This document shows positions 22,344 through 30,665 of a stretch of DNA of 64,000 nt, piece after piece; position 1 is the first letter of the stretch, and every line of letters starts with the position of its first letter. The notes under the pieces were generated by a model, which was not told the DNA's origin, did no database searches, and saw only the letters and a program-made list of their open reading frames with translations. The DNA comes from Bacteroidota bacterium. GTDB taxonomy: Bacteria > Bacteroidota > Bacteroidia > Chitinophagales > Saprospiraceae. Position numbers and translations under genes: made by a program. The stretch covers positions 1-64,000 of the forward strand of contig JAHEAR010000019.1 of assembly GCA_024642665.1 (NCBI GenBank). The letters run 5' to 3'.

Positions 22344-22727
22344 GGCATAGAGCGTAGGGCATGGCGCATGGGGGTAGGGCATGTAGTATGTCGGAGCGCA
22401 GCGTTTATCCCGTACATCCGACTGAGACTGAAGGTTGTGCTGGGGCAGATCATGTCCGCCAGGCGTAAGTGTGAGGTGAGATGTGACTTAGTGATTTGGT
22501 GATGTGCGATAGGTGATGGACAAGGAATGAGAGGTTGAGTCAGTCGCGTGTCGTGTATCGCGTGTCGAAAAGTCTCAGGTCTTTTTTAGTGGTGAGTTGT
22601 GAATAGTAAGTAGAATCAGATATATCGCGCGTCGAAAAGTTGCCAATCCTCGATAAACTAATCTAAGGTCTATGGTCCAAAAGTCCAAGGTCCAAGGTCC
22701 AAGGTCCAAAAGTCTCGGGTCTTTTTT
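22344..22727. repeat. Intergenic word-repeat tract after the WecA-like gene
   Basis: No gene. The tract begins at the first base after the stop codon with heptads such as GCATAGA, GCGTAGG and GCATGGG (about 22346-22384). Degenerate octads of the GTGATTTG type follow (about 22471-22520), then CGCGTGTCG words (about 22538-22570 and 22625-22640), and four to five copies of GGTCCAA (about 22674-22713) ending next to the convergent desaturase stop. No clear hairpin terminator was seen between the two convergent genes. Confidence 0.75.
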
Positions 22728-23474
22728 CTAAAACGCTTTCTCCGGAGACGCCTTTCGCAGTTTAATCACATTCGTCCAATCCAATACCTTGATGATTGGA
22801 TAGACAGGATCAAATTCAAAAAACTTTACTGCAAAATTAGCACGACCACCAAACTTATGGTGATTGTTGTGCAGACCTTCTCCAAGCATGAGGATATCTA
22901 CCGGAAAAAGATTTTTAGACGTGTCTTTCAGCTTAAAATTAATATAACCTAAAGTATGCGCAAACCAATTGATAATCACACCATGAAAAGGTCCCATGAT
23001 TGCATGGATCAGGATCAAAGGATAGAGCCACCATGGAGCACCCAACGCAAAATAAATAGCGATATAAATAGCCACCCAGGTGAGTCGCACATAGCCATTG
23101 CAAGCAAATCGATCAAACGCCGGCCAGTCAGGAATTTCTTTAGTAAACTTCGGATCTATATCAATATTTCCTTCATAGATATTCATATATGTAACGCGTG
23201 TACGCCACATCATCGCAAATAAATTTGCATCATACTTTGGTGAATGAGGATCCAACTCTGTATCGGCATAGGCGTGATGCATCCGGTGCATAATCCCATA
23301 AGCTCTCGGGCTTAAATAGGACGATCCCTGAAAGATGAAAGACAAAATATAAAATACTTTTTCAGTAGCCTTGTTCATGGTAAACATGCGATGAGCAGCA
23401 TATCGATGGTTGAAAAACGACTGCGTAAATAAGGACAGATACCAATGTGCTGCTAAAACTGCTAAAACCCACAT
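22728..23474 (-). CDS. Acyl-CoA/acyl-lipid fatty acid desaturase (delta-9 type)
   Basis: 248 residues from ATG 23474; a TTG two codons earlier is possible. This di-iron membrane enzyme family inserts a cis double bond in acyl chains, which tunes membrane fluidity. All three histidine boxes are present: HRYAAH (His23, His28), HRMHH (His63, 66, 67) and HNNHH (His202, 205, 206). Hydrophobic segments lie between the boxes (about 2-20, 38-52, 130-160). The length is at the short end for bacterial stearoyl-CoA-desaturase-like proteins. A consensus promoter lies about 37-65 bp upstream. The gene stands alone, convergent with the WecA-like gene. Confidence 0.9.
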   Translation of the reverse strand: MWVLAVLAAHWYLSLFTQSFFNHRYAAHRMFTMNKATEKVFYILSFIFQGSSYLSPRAYGIMHRMHHAYADTELDPHSPKYDANLFAMMWRTRVTYMNIYEGNIDIDPKFTKEIPDWPAFDRFACNGYVRLTWVAIYIAIYFALGAPWWLYPLILIHAIMGPFHGVIINWFAHTLGYINFKLKDTSKNLFPVDILMLGEGLHNNHHKFGGRANFAVKFFEFDPVYPIIKVLDWTNVIKLRKASPEKAF

Positions 23475-23510
23475 AATCAATCTTTTTTAAATAAATTCTG
23501 ATATAGGGTA

Positions 23511-23539
23511 CAAAGATATTTCAATCCAAGCGATTTCAA
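23511..23539 (-). promoter_or_regulatory. Promoter of the desaturase gene, TTG-N18-TATCTTTG
   Basis: Read on the minus strand, TTG (23539-23537) is followed after 18 bases by TATCTTTG (23518-23511), matching the Bacteroidota -33/-7 consensus. This leaves a leader of about 30 bases before the ATG at 23474. Confidence 0.65.
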
Positions 23540-23572
23540 TGTATTAACTATGCAAATAAAAGACGAAGTAGT

Positions 23573-23992
23573 ATGAAAATATACCTCAAAAGCACCCATC
23601 AACCCGCCCGATTTGAAGCCACAAATGAGCGTGGACATACTGTGGTTATTGAGGGTGGGACTGAATTTGGCGGGCAGGATACAGCTCCATCGCCAACAGA
23701 GCTTCTGATCATGAGTCAGGCCGGGTGTACAGCCATCGATATCGTCACTATGTTGAAGAAAATGCGTCAGGCAGTAGTCAATCTGGAAATTGAATCTGAA
23801 GGATTTCGAACGCCAACCCAGATTCCCAATATACTGGATCGTTTACATTTGCATTTCAAAATTTATGGCGAAGTTGATCCATTGAAAGCCGAGAAAGCCA
23901 TTACCATGTCCATTGAAAAATATTGCCCTATTTCAAAAATGATCGATCAGGTAACAAACATTACTCATAGCTTCGAAATCATTAACAATTGA
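23573..23992 (+). CDS. OsmC/Ohr-family protein
   Basis: 139 residues, the usual length for the family. OsmC proteins are small cytoplasmic, thiol-dependent peroxidases or related redox proteins acting on organic hydroperoxides. The fold hallmarks are here: an N-terminal beta region (FEATNERGHTVVIEGG), a SPTELL segment, and the two conserved cysteines, Cys52 (SQAGCTAIDIV) and Cys118 (EKYCPISK). This matches the YhfA-like branch better than Ohr. The gene lies 48 bp before the ROK kinase on the same strand, so co-transcription is possible, though no functional link is evident. Confidence 0.87.
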   Translation: MKIYLKSTHQPARFEATNERGHTVVIEGGTEFGGQDTAPSPTELLIMSQAGCTAIDIVTMLKKMRQAVVNLEIESEGFRTPTQIPNILDRLHLHFKIYGEVDPLKAEKAITMSIEKYCPISKMIDQVTNITHSFEIINN

Positions 23993-24040
23993 TAATTCAA
24001 AGAATGATCGTCATATTTGTTTCATCTAAAAACAATATTC

Positions 24041-24934
24041 ATGTACTGGGGTATTGATCTCGGTGGAACAAAAATTGAAGGCGTCGTCATGACTGATCAG
24101 CATGCCGATAGTGTCATCGTGCGACATCGCATCGATACAGAAGGGAATGGTGGATACGATCATATGCTAAGCCGAATTAAAAAACTTGTTGACCACCTGG
24201 AAGAAGCATCGGGCTATCGACCTGAGCAGATTGGTATTGGAACCCCCGGAACCACAGATCCGAAAACAGGCTTGCTTAAAAATAGCAACACCACCTGTAT
24301 GAATGGTCGCCCACTTCATCATGATCTCGAGCAGATTTTGGGTGTGGATGTTCGCCTGGCAAATGATGCTAATTGCTTTGCACTGGCAGAATATCACCTT
24401 GGGGTGATTCCACAAAAATTTCCGAATGCAAAAGTAGTTTTTGGTGTCATTATGGGCACCGGAGTAGGGGGTGGGATAGTTATAAATGGAGAGATTATAG
24501 GCGGTCTTCAAGGCATCGGCGGAGAGTGGGGACATATGTTTTTAGATGATTCCGGAGGAGATTGTTATTGTGGAAGCAAAGGGTGTGTAGAAACTATTAT
24601 TTCCGGAACCGCCTTGCAGCGATTTTATTTTGAAAGGACCGGCGTGCAAAAGTCATTAGTAGATATCCTTTCAGATAAAAATTCACCTGCTTTCAAAGAG
24701 GTCGCAGAAAGACTTATTTATTTCTTTGGTAAAGGGCTGGCGCAGGTCATCAATATACTGGATCCGGATGTGATCGTACTTGGTGGCGGACTGGGAAATA
24801 TTGATTTTCTCTATACCGAAGGACGTAAAAGTGTGGAGCGAAATATTTTTAATGATCAGTTACATACACCGATCGTGAGACCTGAGTTAGGAGATAGCGC
24901 CGGTGTTTTTGGCGCAGCCATGTTGTTTCGATAA
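24041..24934 (+). CDS. ROK-family sugar kinase (glucokinase-like)
   Basis: 297 residues from ATG 24041. A TTG at 24017 would add eight residues in front of the first beta strand and is not favoured. The family phosphorylates glucose or related hexoses with ATP. Visible: the phosphate loop DLGGTKIEG at residues 5-13, the sugar-binding GTPGTTDPKTG and NDANCFALAEY, the GTGVGGGIV adenosine segment, EWGHM, and a zinc-binding cluster CYCGSKGCVE of the ROK type. GGGLGN in the C-terminal half is also typical. The substrate cannot be assigned from sequence. Confidence 0.9.
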   Translation: MYWGIDLGGTKIEGVVMTDQHADSVIVRHRIDTEGNGGYDHMLSRIKKLVDHLEEASGYRPEQIGIGTPGTTDPKTGLLKNSNTTCMNGRPLHHDLEQILGVDVRLANDANCFALAEYHLGVIPQKFPNAKVVFGVIMGTGVGGGIVINGEIIGGLQGIGGEWGHMFLDDSGGDCYCGSKGCVETIISGTALQRFYFERTGVQKSLVDILSDKNSPAFKEVAERLIYFFGKGLAQVINILDPDVIVLGGGLGNIDFLYTEGRKSVERNIFNDQLHTPIVRPELGDSAGVFGAAMLFR

Positions 24935-25004
24935 CGCTATCGGGCCAACATATTCATTTAGCATTCGTTAAGTTGAAGCAGTTATCTTAATTTGCCACCT
25001 GATT

Positions 25005-25634
25005 ATGATTCAAACAAAAAATCTGGCCTACACCTACCCCGGCGAACTACCCATTCGGTTTCCCGATATTTCCTGTCAAGTAAATGAACACGCGCTGATC
25101 CTTGGTCCTTCCGGAACCGGGAAGACGACTTTACTTCATTTGCTCGGTGGACTATTGACTCCCTCGGAAGGAAGCATCACGATTGGCCAAACAAATGTTG
25201 ATCAGTTAAAAGGCTTTGCACTTGATAAATTTCGCGGAGAAAATATTGGTATCGTTTTTCAAAAACCTCATTTTATCAGATCGCTGACAGCGGTTGAAAA
25301 TTTGTTGTTGACACAAACACTCGCCGGACATAAAAATGACAAAGCACATGCACTTTCCTTAATGGACCGATTATCGATTGCCGGCAAAGCAAATAGTTTG
25401 ACCTATACGATGAGCATCGGTGAGCAGCAAAGACTCGCCATTGCGCGAGCGCTGATCAACAAACCTGCTATCATCCTTGCTGATGAACCCTCTTCGGCCC
25501 TCGATGATCAAAACTGCACATTTATGATTTCACTTTTGCAACAAGTAGCGACGGAAGAAAATGCAAATCTCATCGTTGTGACCCACGATAGCAGAATAAA
25601 AAATATGATTGATAAGAAAATAAATTTATCCTGA
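25005..25634 (+). CDS. ABC transporter ATP-binding protein (LolD/MacB type)
   Basis: 209 residues, a single nucleotide-binding domain. Walker A is GPSGTGKTT (34-42), the Q-loop is FQKPHF, the signature is SIGEQQRLAIARAL (a variant of LSGGQ), and Walker B is IILADEPSSALD. It starts 33 bp before a FtsX/MacB-type permease, so the two form one unit. Relatives drive lipoprotein release, antibiotic or peptide efflux, or envelope remodelling by mechanotransmission rather than uptake. The substrate is unknown. The ATG at 25005 gives the normal N-terminus. Confidence 0.92.
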   Translation: MIQTKNLAYTYPGELPIRFPDISCQVNEHALILGPSGTGKTTLLHLLGGLLTPSEGSITIGQTNVDQLKGFALDKFRGENIGIVFQKPHFIRSLTAVENLLLTQTLAGHKNDKAHALSLMDRLSIAGKANSLTYTMSIGEQQRLAIARALINKPAIILADEPSSALDDQNCTFMISLLQQVATEENANLIVVTHDSRIKNMIDKKINLS

Positions 25635-25667
25635 TCAATCTACTACTGACCAACTCCTGACTATCCT

Positions 25668-27014
25668 ATGAACATCTTTACTTTAAGCTGGAAAAATATC
25701 ACTGCAAAACCACTCAACACGATGATGAGTGTATTGCTCTTTGCTTTAAGTATTGGGTTGATTACTTTTTTGACCTTATTAAATGATCAGCTTAAAAAGG
25801 GTCTCGACAATAATCTCGCGGGCATAGATTTAGTTTTGGGCGCAAAGGGAAGTCCACTGCAATTGATTCTCAATAGCATGTACCATATCGATGCACCGAC
25901 CGGAAATATTTCACTGGAAGAGGCCCGGCCGTTTTTAAATCCAAAACATCCTTTGTTGTCCGGAGCCGTCCCATTGTCCCTTGGCGATAGCTATGGCGCT
26001 TATCGCATTGTGGGTGCGGCACAGACCATATTGACCTTTTATAATGCTTCAGATATTGAAGGAAGGCCATATAAAGAAGATTTTGAAGTTGTTGTGGGGT
26101 CTATAGTGGCAAAAAAGCTGCATCTCCATATAGACGACACGTTTTACTCAACGCATGGCCTGGAAGATAATCCGGATTTGGCGCATGATCACGGAACGCC
26201 ATTCAGAGTGGTGGGCATACTAAGCGCCACAGGAACCGTTTTAGATCAACTTCTTCTTTGTACTCCTCAGACGGTATGGAAAGTGCATGATCATCCTGCA
26301 GATTCGACCGCAGTAGAGGAGGGTCATAAAAAGGAAGACCACGAAAGTCATGCTCATGCAACAGGAAATCATGTGCATACATCCATGCCTATGGTGGCGA
26401 TTGACTCTGTAGAAATACAAATACTGGCTGACTCAGTGATGGCCGCATTGAGTGCCCAACCGGAAAAAGAGATCACCAGCATCCTCCTGAAATTTAAAAG
26501 CCGAACAAATTTTCAAGCGCTCAATTTGCTTCGCAACATCAATCTGAATACCGGCTTGATGGCGGCATCGCCTGCCATAGAAATCAATAGGCTGTATGCA
26601 ATGATGGGCAGTGGTACCGAAGCACTTCGTTACGTTGCAATGTTGATTGCCATGGTTGCCGCGATCAGTATTTTCATTTCACTCTATACCTCTCTGAAAG
26701 AGCGTCGATACGAAATGGCGTTGATGCGAGTAAATGGTGCCAGTCCGGGGATGTTGTTTCGCATGATCATAGGCGAAGGACTTTGGATTACAATGTTAGG
26801 ATTGGTCCTCGGCATGATTTCGGGTCATATCGGTATGCAGTTAGCCGGCTCGATTTTAGAGCGTGGATATAAATATCAGTTTACCGGATTCACCTGGGTT
26901 GGTGAGGAATGGTATATCCTCGTGGGAGCGGTGGCGGTTGGCTTGTTGGCGGCTATACTCCCAGCGATTCAGGGTGCACGAACGGACATTCACAAGACGT
27001 TGGCGGAAGGGTGA
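25668..27014 (+). CDS. FtsX/MacB-type ABC permease with a His-rich extracytoplasmic loop
   Basis: 448 residues. One N-terminal membrane segment (about 15-40) is followed by a large extracytoplasmic domain and three C-terminal membrane segments (about 318-345, 365-390, 415-440), the LolC/MacB layout, with the FtsX-type ERRYEMALMRVNGAS motif near residue 345. Unusually, the extracytoplasmic domain holds a His/Asp/Glu cluster at about 203-240 (HDHPAD, GHKKEDHESHAHATGNHVH, nine His in about 30 residues). Such clusters often bind Zn, Cu or Ni, so a metal-linked role is possible but unproven. It pairs with the ATPase just upstream. A heptad repeat tract starts about ten bases after its stop. Confidence 0.88.
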   Translation: MNIFTLSWKNITAKPLNTMMSVLLFALSIGLITFLTLLNDQLKKGLDNNLAGIDLVLGAKGSPLQLILNSMYHIDAPTGNISLEEARPFLNPKHPLLSGAVPLSLGDSYGAYRIVGAAQTILTFYNASDIEGRPYKEDFEVVVGSIVAKKLHLHIDDTFYSTHGLEDNPDLAHDHGTPFRVVGILSATGTVLDQLLLCTPQTVWKVHDHPADSTAVEEGHKKEDHESHAHATGNHVHTSMPMVAIDSVEIQILADSVMAALSAQPEKEITSILLKFKSRTNFQALNLLRNINLNTGLMAASPAIEINRLYAMMGSGTEALRYVAMLIAMVAAISIFISLYTSLKERRYEMALMRVNGASPGMLFRMIIGEGLWITMLGLVLGMISGHIGMQLAGSILERGYKYQFTGFTWVGEEWYILVGAVAVGLLAAILPAIQGARTDIHKTLAEG

Positions 27015-27417
27015 AAAGTATAGTGCATAGGGCATAGAGCGTAGGGCATTCTTCTTCGCCAAGGCTTTGGCGAACAAAGGTGGGCGAATGGGTGATGAGT
27101 GATGGAGTGATGGAGTGATTTGGTCAGGAGTGAGAGGTGATGCTCTGAACGAAAATTGAGGAATTAAACTTTGCGTTCCCGCTCATCGGGATTGCCTTTG
27201 CGTGAAAATTAATTCTGGTTCTTTAGTATATTAATCTTACACAGTTCATGACCTCCATAACCCATATAAAGTAATAAACAGAAAACCTCCTCACCTTCTC
27301 ACCACTTTTCGCTAGCTACTTTACATTATCCATTTTAGCTAAAACTTATCACTATAAATTAGTTAATTTTAGTTATTCAATAATTAGGTATATGCATATT
27401 CCAAATCATTACACCAT
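27015..27417. repeat. Gap with heptad then octad word repeats
   Basis: The first part (about 27021-27052) carries heptads GCATAGG, GCATAGA, GCGTAGG and GCATTCT. About 27086-27123 carries octads GTGATGGA, GTGATGGA and GTGATTTG with a GTGATGA word before them. The rest (27130-27417) is AT-rich sequence in front of the dioxygenase gene. No gene or clear promoter match was seen in it. Confidence 0.7.
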
Positions 27418-28416
27418 ATGAAACGCAAAGATTTTTTAAGAGGATTTAGTTGGTTAGGCCTTGGGGCTTTAGCGCCTATGAAAACTTCCGCATCAACAGC
27501 AAAGATGATGGCAGGTCCTCAACCGCCAAACTGTACACTCATTCCCTCCGAAACGGCAGGGCCATTTCCGCTTGACCTGACCGAAAATCAAACCTTCTTC
27601 AGACAAGATGTTCGCGAAGGAAGAGCAGGTGTTTTATTAAATCAAAAAATAAAAATAATCGGCGCTGAGAATTGCCTGCCCATGCCGAATGTGCGTGTCA
27701 ATATCTGGCACTGTGAAAAAGATGGGTTGTATTCCGGATATGGTACAGAAACCGGAGAAACATATATGCGCGGCTACCAGTTTACGGACGCCAATGGAGA
27801 AGTCAATTTTACAACCATACTACCGGGATGGTATAATGGTCGGATTTGTCACATACATTTTCAAGCGTATGTGAGTAGTATTTATGCCGCCATTTCACAA
27901 CTCACATATCCTATCGCCGAAAAGAACGCTATTTATTTAGCCAACCCTGATATTTACACAAAAGGTGCAGATCCATTGGGGTATAATAATGATGGGGTTT
28001 TCGCAGATGGATATGCTTTTCAATTAGCCACACTCACACCCAATACAGATACCGGCGGATATGATTCCTTTTTGGAAGTAACGATTCAAGGTTCCGGACT
28101 CACAGGCCTGGCAAAAGCAGAACCCGAGACCGGTGGTCTTTTTAAGTTGAGTCAAAATCAACCCAATCCATACATCGATCAAACAATTATCCCTTTTGAG
28201 CTAATGACATCAGCCGATGCATATTTAGAAATTTGGGATTTTACCGGACAGAAGATCACTGAACTCTCACAGCGCGGTCTCACCACCGGCAAACATACAT
28301 TCATTGTCAACACACAACAACTCGGTATACCAAATGCAAACTATGTTTATCAATTGCGCATTGAACACAACAGTGGAATCTATCGACAAGCGAAAGTAAT
28401 GACAGCTTTTAAATGA
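27418..28416 (+). CDS. Exported intradiol ring-cleavage dioxygenase-like protein with T9SS type A tail
   Basis: 332 residues. Intradiol dioxygenases open catechol-type rings with non-heme Fe(III). The expected ligands are in place: Tyr105 (DGLYSGYG), Tyr139 (GWYNGR), and His145 and His147 (RICHIHFQ), with the usual VNIWHCEKDG strand in front. The N-terminus (MKRKDFLRGFSWLGLGAL) is a Tat-like or Sec signal but has only one Arg in the twin position, so Sec is as likely. Residues about 243-332 (LSQNQPNPYIDQTIIPF to the RQAKVMTAFK end) form a T9SS type A sorting domain, so the enzyme should leave the cell. Classical members are cytoplasmic; extracellular relatives exist. The substrate is unknown. 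Confidence 0.9.
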   Translation: MKRKDFLRGFSWLGLGALAPMKTSASTAKMMAGPQPPNCTLIPSETAGPFPLDLTENQTFFRQDVREGRAGVLLNQKIKIIGAENCLPMPNVRVNIWHCEKDGLYSGYGTETGETYMRGYQFTDANGEVNFTTILPGWYNGRICHIHFQAYVSSIYAAISQLTYPIAEKNAIYLANPDIYTKGADPLGYNNDGVFADGYAFQLATLTPNTDTGGYDSFLEVTIQGSGLTGLAKAEPETGGLFKLSQNQPNPYIDQTIIPFELMTSADAYLEIWDFTGQKITELSQRGLTTGKHTFIVNTQQLGIPNANYVYQLRIEHNSGIYRQAKVMTAFK

Positions 28417-28546
28417 AAAGTTTACCCGGTATACGGACGCAGGTAGTTATAAAGGGGTGATTTGGTGAGTAGTAAGTGGGGAGTGGTAAATAGTGAATGG
28501 TTTTAATTTTTCTGCGCGCTTCTGCACTTTTTTTCTGCGCGATCTG
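28417..28546. repeat. Short-word repeats downstream of the dioxygenase gene
   Basis: Degenerate GTGATTTG/GTGAGTAG words at about 28456-28500 are followed by CTGCGCG and TTCTGC words at about 28511-28546, which on the other strand read CGCAGA. No gene supported. The 71-residue minus-strand frame here is repeat-derived. Confidence 0.5.
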
Positions 28547-28745
28547 CGGGAAATATTTTTTTCTCATACGTATCCAAGTTTTTGTCGCAAACTTCAATCC
28601 GACTCTAATCGAGAAGCATAGCATACATAACCATCAAAGAACTAAACCGGAAGGGCGAAGCAACATTTAACTCATCATGCTAAACCAAAGAGAATGACAG
28701 GTGCCTTGACTCAACTCATGTTCCAGCCGAAAGTCAAAAAAACCC
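28547..28745. repeat. Dispersed intergenic repeat, copy A
   Basis: A segment of about 200 bp shares long blocks with 39224-39420 and 39622-39779. Shared blocks include GCGGGAAATATTTTT, TCGAGA(A/G), CATCAAA(G/A)AACTAAACC, GGCGAAGCAACATT, CTAAACCAAAGAGA and CTTGACTCAACTCATG, in the same order and orientation. No open frame is conserved between copies. It lies in the gap before the VanX-like gene. Confidence 0.8.
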
Positions 28746-28798
28746 CGTTTACCCTTCACCTTTAATCGTTTACCCGTGACTACCTTATCTTTATCATC

Positions 28799-29506
28799 AT
28801 GATCAAGCTTCTCCAACATTCCCCATCCACAATATTTTTCTGCAGCCTATTATTTATTTTTGCCTGCAAAGAAGATCCACAAAAATCCGCTGAAGAAATT
28901 GTTGACAAACCTGAAACAGAAATTTTCGTTGAAAAGAAATCAGATTCGGGCCTTGATTACGATCCCACCCAATGGACAGAAATACGCGCTGAAGATGGAT
29001 ATACCATTGACATCAAATACGCCACCACAGACAATTTTGTCCATGAAATAATATATCCATGCGGTAGATTTTTTTTGAGACCGGAAGTGGCCCAAGCCTT
29101 GGAAATGGCCCATGCCGAAGTCAGCAAAGAAGGATATAAATTTATTTTGTTTGATGGCTATCGCCCTCGTCCCGCACAACAAAAACTATGGGATAAAGTG
29201 CCCAATCCAAATTATGTGGCGCCGCCGGCCGAAGGATCGATGCACAACCGAGGGGTGGCTATTGATCTTTCACTGACCGACTTAAATGGAAAGGAAGTGG
29301 ATATGGGCACACCCTATGATTTTTTCGGCCCTGAAGCGCATCATGATTACACAAAATTGTCCCGGGACATCCTCGATCGTCGCTTACTACTTAAATCTGT
29401 CATGGAATCACAAGGATTTCAATCTATTCGAACAGAATGGTGGCATTATTCGTTTATCAATGCTTCTTACCCATTGGATGATTGGCAATGGCCTTGTTTG
29501 CAATAG
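28799..29506 (+). CDS. VanX/DdpX-like D-Ala-D-Ala dipeptidase, predicted lipoprotein
   Basis: 235 residues. M15D zinc peptidases hydrolyse D-Ala-D-Ala, either to recycle peptidoglycan or, in VanX, to support glycopeptide resistance. The zinc and catalytic motifs are intact: SMHNRGVAID (His149, Asp156) and EWWHY (Glu213, His216), plus FDGYRPRPAQ near 118-127. A lipobox (FIFACK) puts Cys23 as the lipidation site, so the enzyme is probably periplasmic and membrane-anchored, unlike cytoplasmic VanX. No vanH or vanA neighbour is present, which favours cell-wall turnover over resistance. Confidence 0.9.
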   Translation: MIKLLQHSPSTIFFCSLLFIFACKEDPQKSAEEIVDKPETEIFVEKKSDSGLDYDPTQWTEIRAEDGYTIDIKYATTDNFVHEIIYPCGRFFLRPEVAQALEMAHAEVSKEGYKFILFDGYRPRPAQQKLWDKVPNPNYVAPPAEGSMHNRGVAIDLSLTDLNGKEVDMGTPYDFFGPEAHHDYTKLSRDILDRRLLLKSVMESQGFQSIRTEWWHYSFINASYPLDDWQWPCLQ

Positions 29507-29514
29507 ACTTGCCG

Positions 29515-29541
29515 TTGACTAACATATTTACCCTATTTTTG
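29515..29541 (+). promoter_or_regulatory. Promoter of the MoxR gene, TTG-N16-TATTTTTG
   Basis: TTG at 29515-29517 and TATTTTTG at 29534-29541, 16 bases apart, match the Bacteroidota -33/-7 pattern. The ATG follows about 50 bases later. Confidence 0.5.
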
Positions 29542-29591
29542 GCGTTCTTATCCCTGAAATGGGTTTATAAGCACTTGAAACTAGAAAATAC

Positions 29592-30560
29592 ATGAGTTTA
29601 GAACATACATCAGACGTCCAGGCGATAGATACATTGGCAGCCAAATACCAGCTTTTGCGAAAAGAAATCGCGAAAGTCATTGTTGGGCAGGATGAAGTTG
29701 TCAAAGCCGTATTAATTTCTCTTTTTTCCAATGGGCACAGTTTGTTGGTCGGCGTACCGGGATTGGCGAAAACTCTTTTAGTGAGTACGATTTCAGAAGT
29801 GTTGGATTTGGATTTCAAACGAATTCAATTCACGCCGGACCTTATGCCATCGGATATTACGGGTACGGAAATACTGGATGAGGATCGTCATTTTAAATTT
29901 AACCGAGGACCGATTTTTGCTAATATCATTCTTGCGGATGAAATTAACCGAACACCACCCAAGACGCAGGCAGCCCTGTTAGAAGCGATGCAGGAACGTT
30001 CCGTGACAGTCAGTGGCGAAAGACATTTGTTACCAAAACCTTTTTTCGTTCTGGCTACTCAAAACCCCATTGAGCAGGAGGGAACGTATCCATTACCCGA
30101 GGCGCAGCTGGATAGATTCATGTTCAATATTCCCCTCGATTATCCATCCTACGAAGAAGAGATTCAGGTGGTCAAGACGACAACAACCAATCAGGATATC
30201 AAGCTTTCCCATATTTTAACCGCTTCAGAGATCCTTGCTTTTCAACAATTGGTGCGTAAAATCCCGGTGGCTGACAATGTCCTTGAATATGCTGTATCGC
30301 TCGTTGCGAAAACACGTCCCGGAACAGCAAAGGCTACGGAGGAAGTCAATCAGTATATCTCCTGGGGGGCAGGACCACGTGCATCACAATATCTGGTGTT
30401 AGGCGCCAAATGTAATGCCGCCATTAGTGGTAAATACTCACCGGATATAGCCGATGTCAAGGCCGTAGCAAATTATGTGCTTCGTCACAGAATCGTCCGC
30501 AACTACAAAGCTGAAGCAGAAGGCATGACAGAGGAGAAAGTGATTGAAACTCTCCTTTAG
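29592..30560 (+). CDS. MoxR-family AAA+ ATPase
   Basis: 322 residues, typical length. MoxR ATPases act as chaperone-like factors, often with von Willebrand A or DUF58 partners, in maturation of enzymes or envelope complexes. Walker A is GVPGLAKT (54-61), Walker B is IILADEINR (112-120), the sensor region contains ATQNPIEQEGTYPLPEAQLD, and the C-terminal lid is complete. The usual partners (DUF58, VWA) are not next to it: downstream are an SRPBCC protein and a DUF1761 protein. It is therefore an orphan here, and its client is unknown. Confidence 0.93.
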   Translation: MSLEHTSDVQAIDTLAAKYQLLRKEIAKVIVGQDEVVKAVLISLFSNGHSLLVGVPGLAKTLLVSTISEVLDLDFKRIQFTPDLMPSDITGTEILDEDRHFKFNRGPIFANIILADEINRTPPKTQAALLEAMQERSVTVSGERHLLPKPFFVLATQNPIEQEGTYPLPEAQLDRFMFNIPLDYPSYEEEIQVVKTTTTNQDIKLSHILTASEILAFQQLVRKIPVADNVLEYAVSLVAKTRPGTAKATEEVNQYISWGAGPRASQYLVLGAKCNAAISGKYSPDIADVKAVANYVLRHRIVRNYKAEAEGMTEEKVIETLL

Positions 30561-30665
30561 GCCTTGCTGATATTTTCTAAATAATTTTTTGAAGGCATCT
30601 GTATTTTGCCAAGCGAACGTAATGTTTATGGTTTTTTAACGATATTTACATTCAAATAAATAACC

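Noticed and set aside
28409-28624. 71-residue minus-strand frame downstream of the dioxygenase gene
   Set aside because: Composed of CGCAGA-type word repeats and part of dispersed repeat copy A; overlaps the dioxygenase end.
28799-29506. Glycopeptide-resistance cluster around the VanX-like gene
   Set aside because: No vanH, vanA or two-component regulator is nearby, and the lipobox suggests a periplasmic wall-turnover role.
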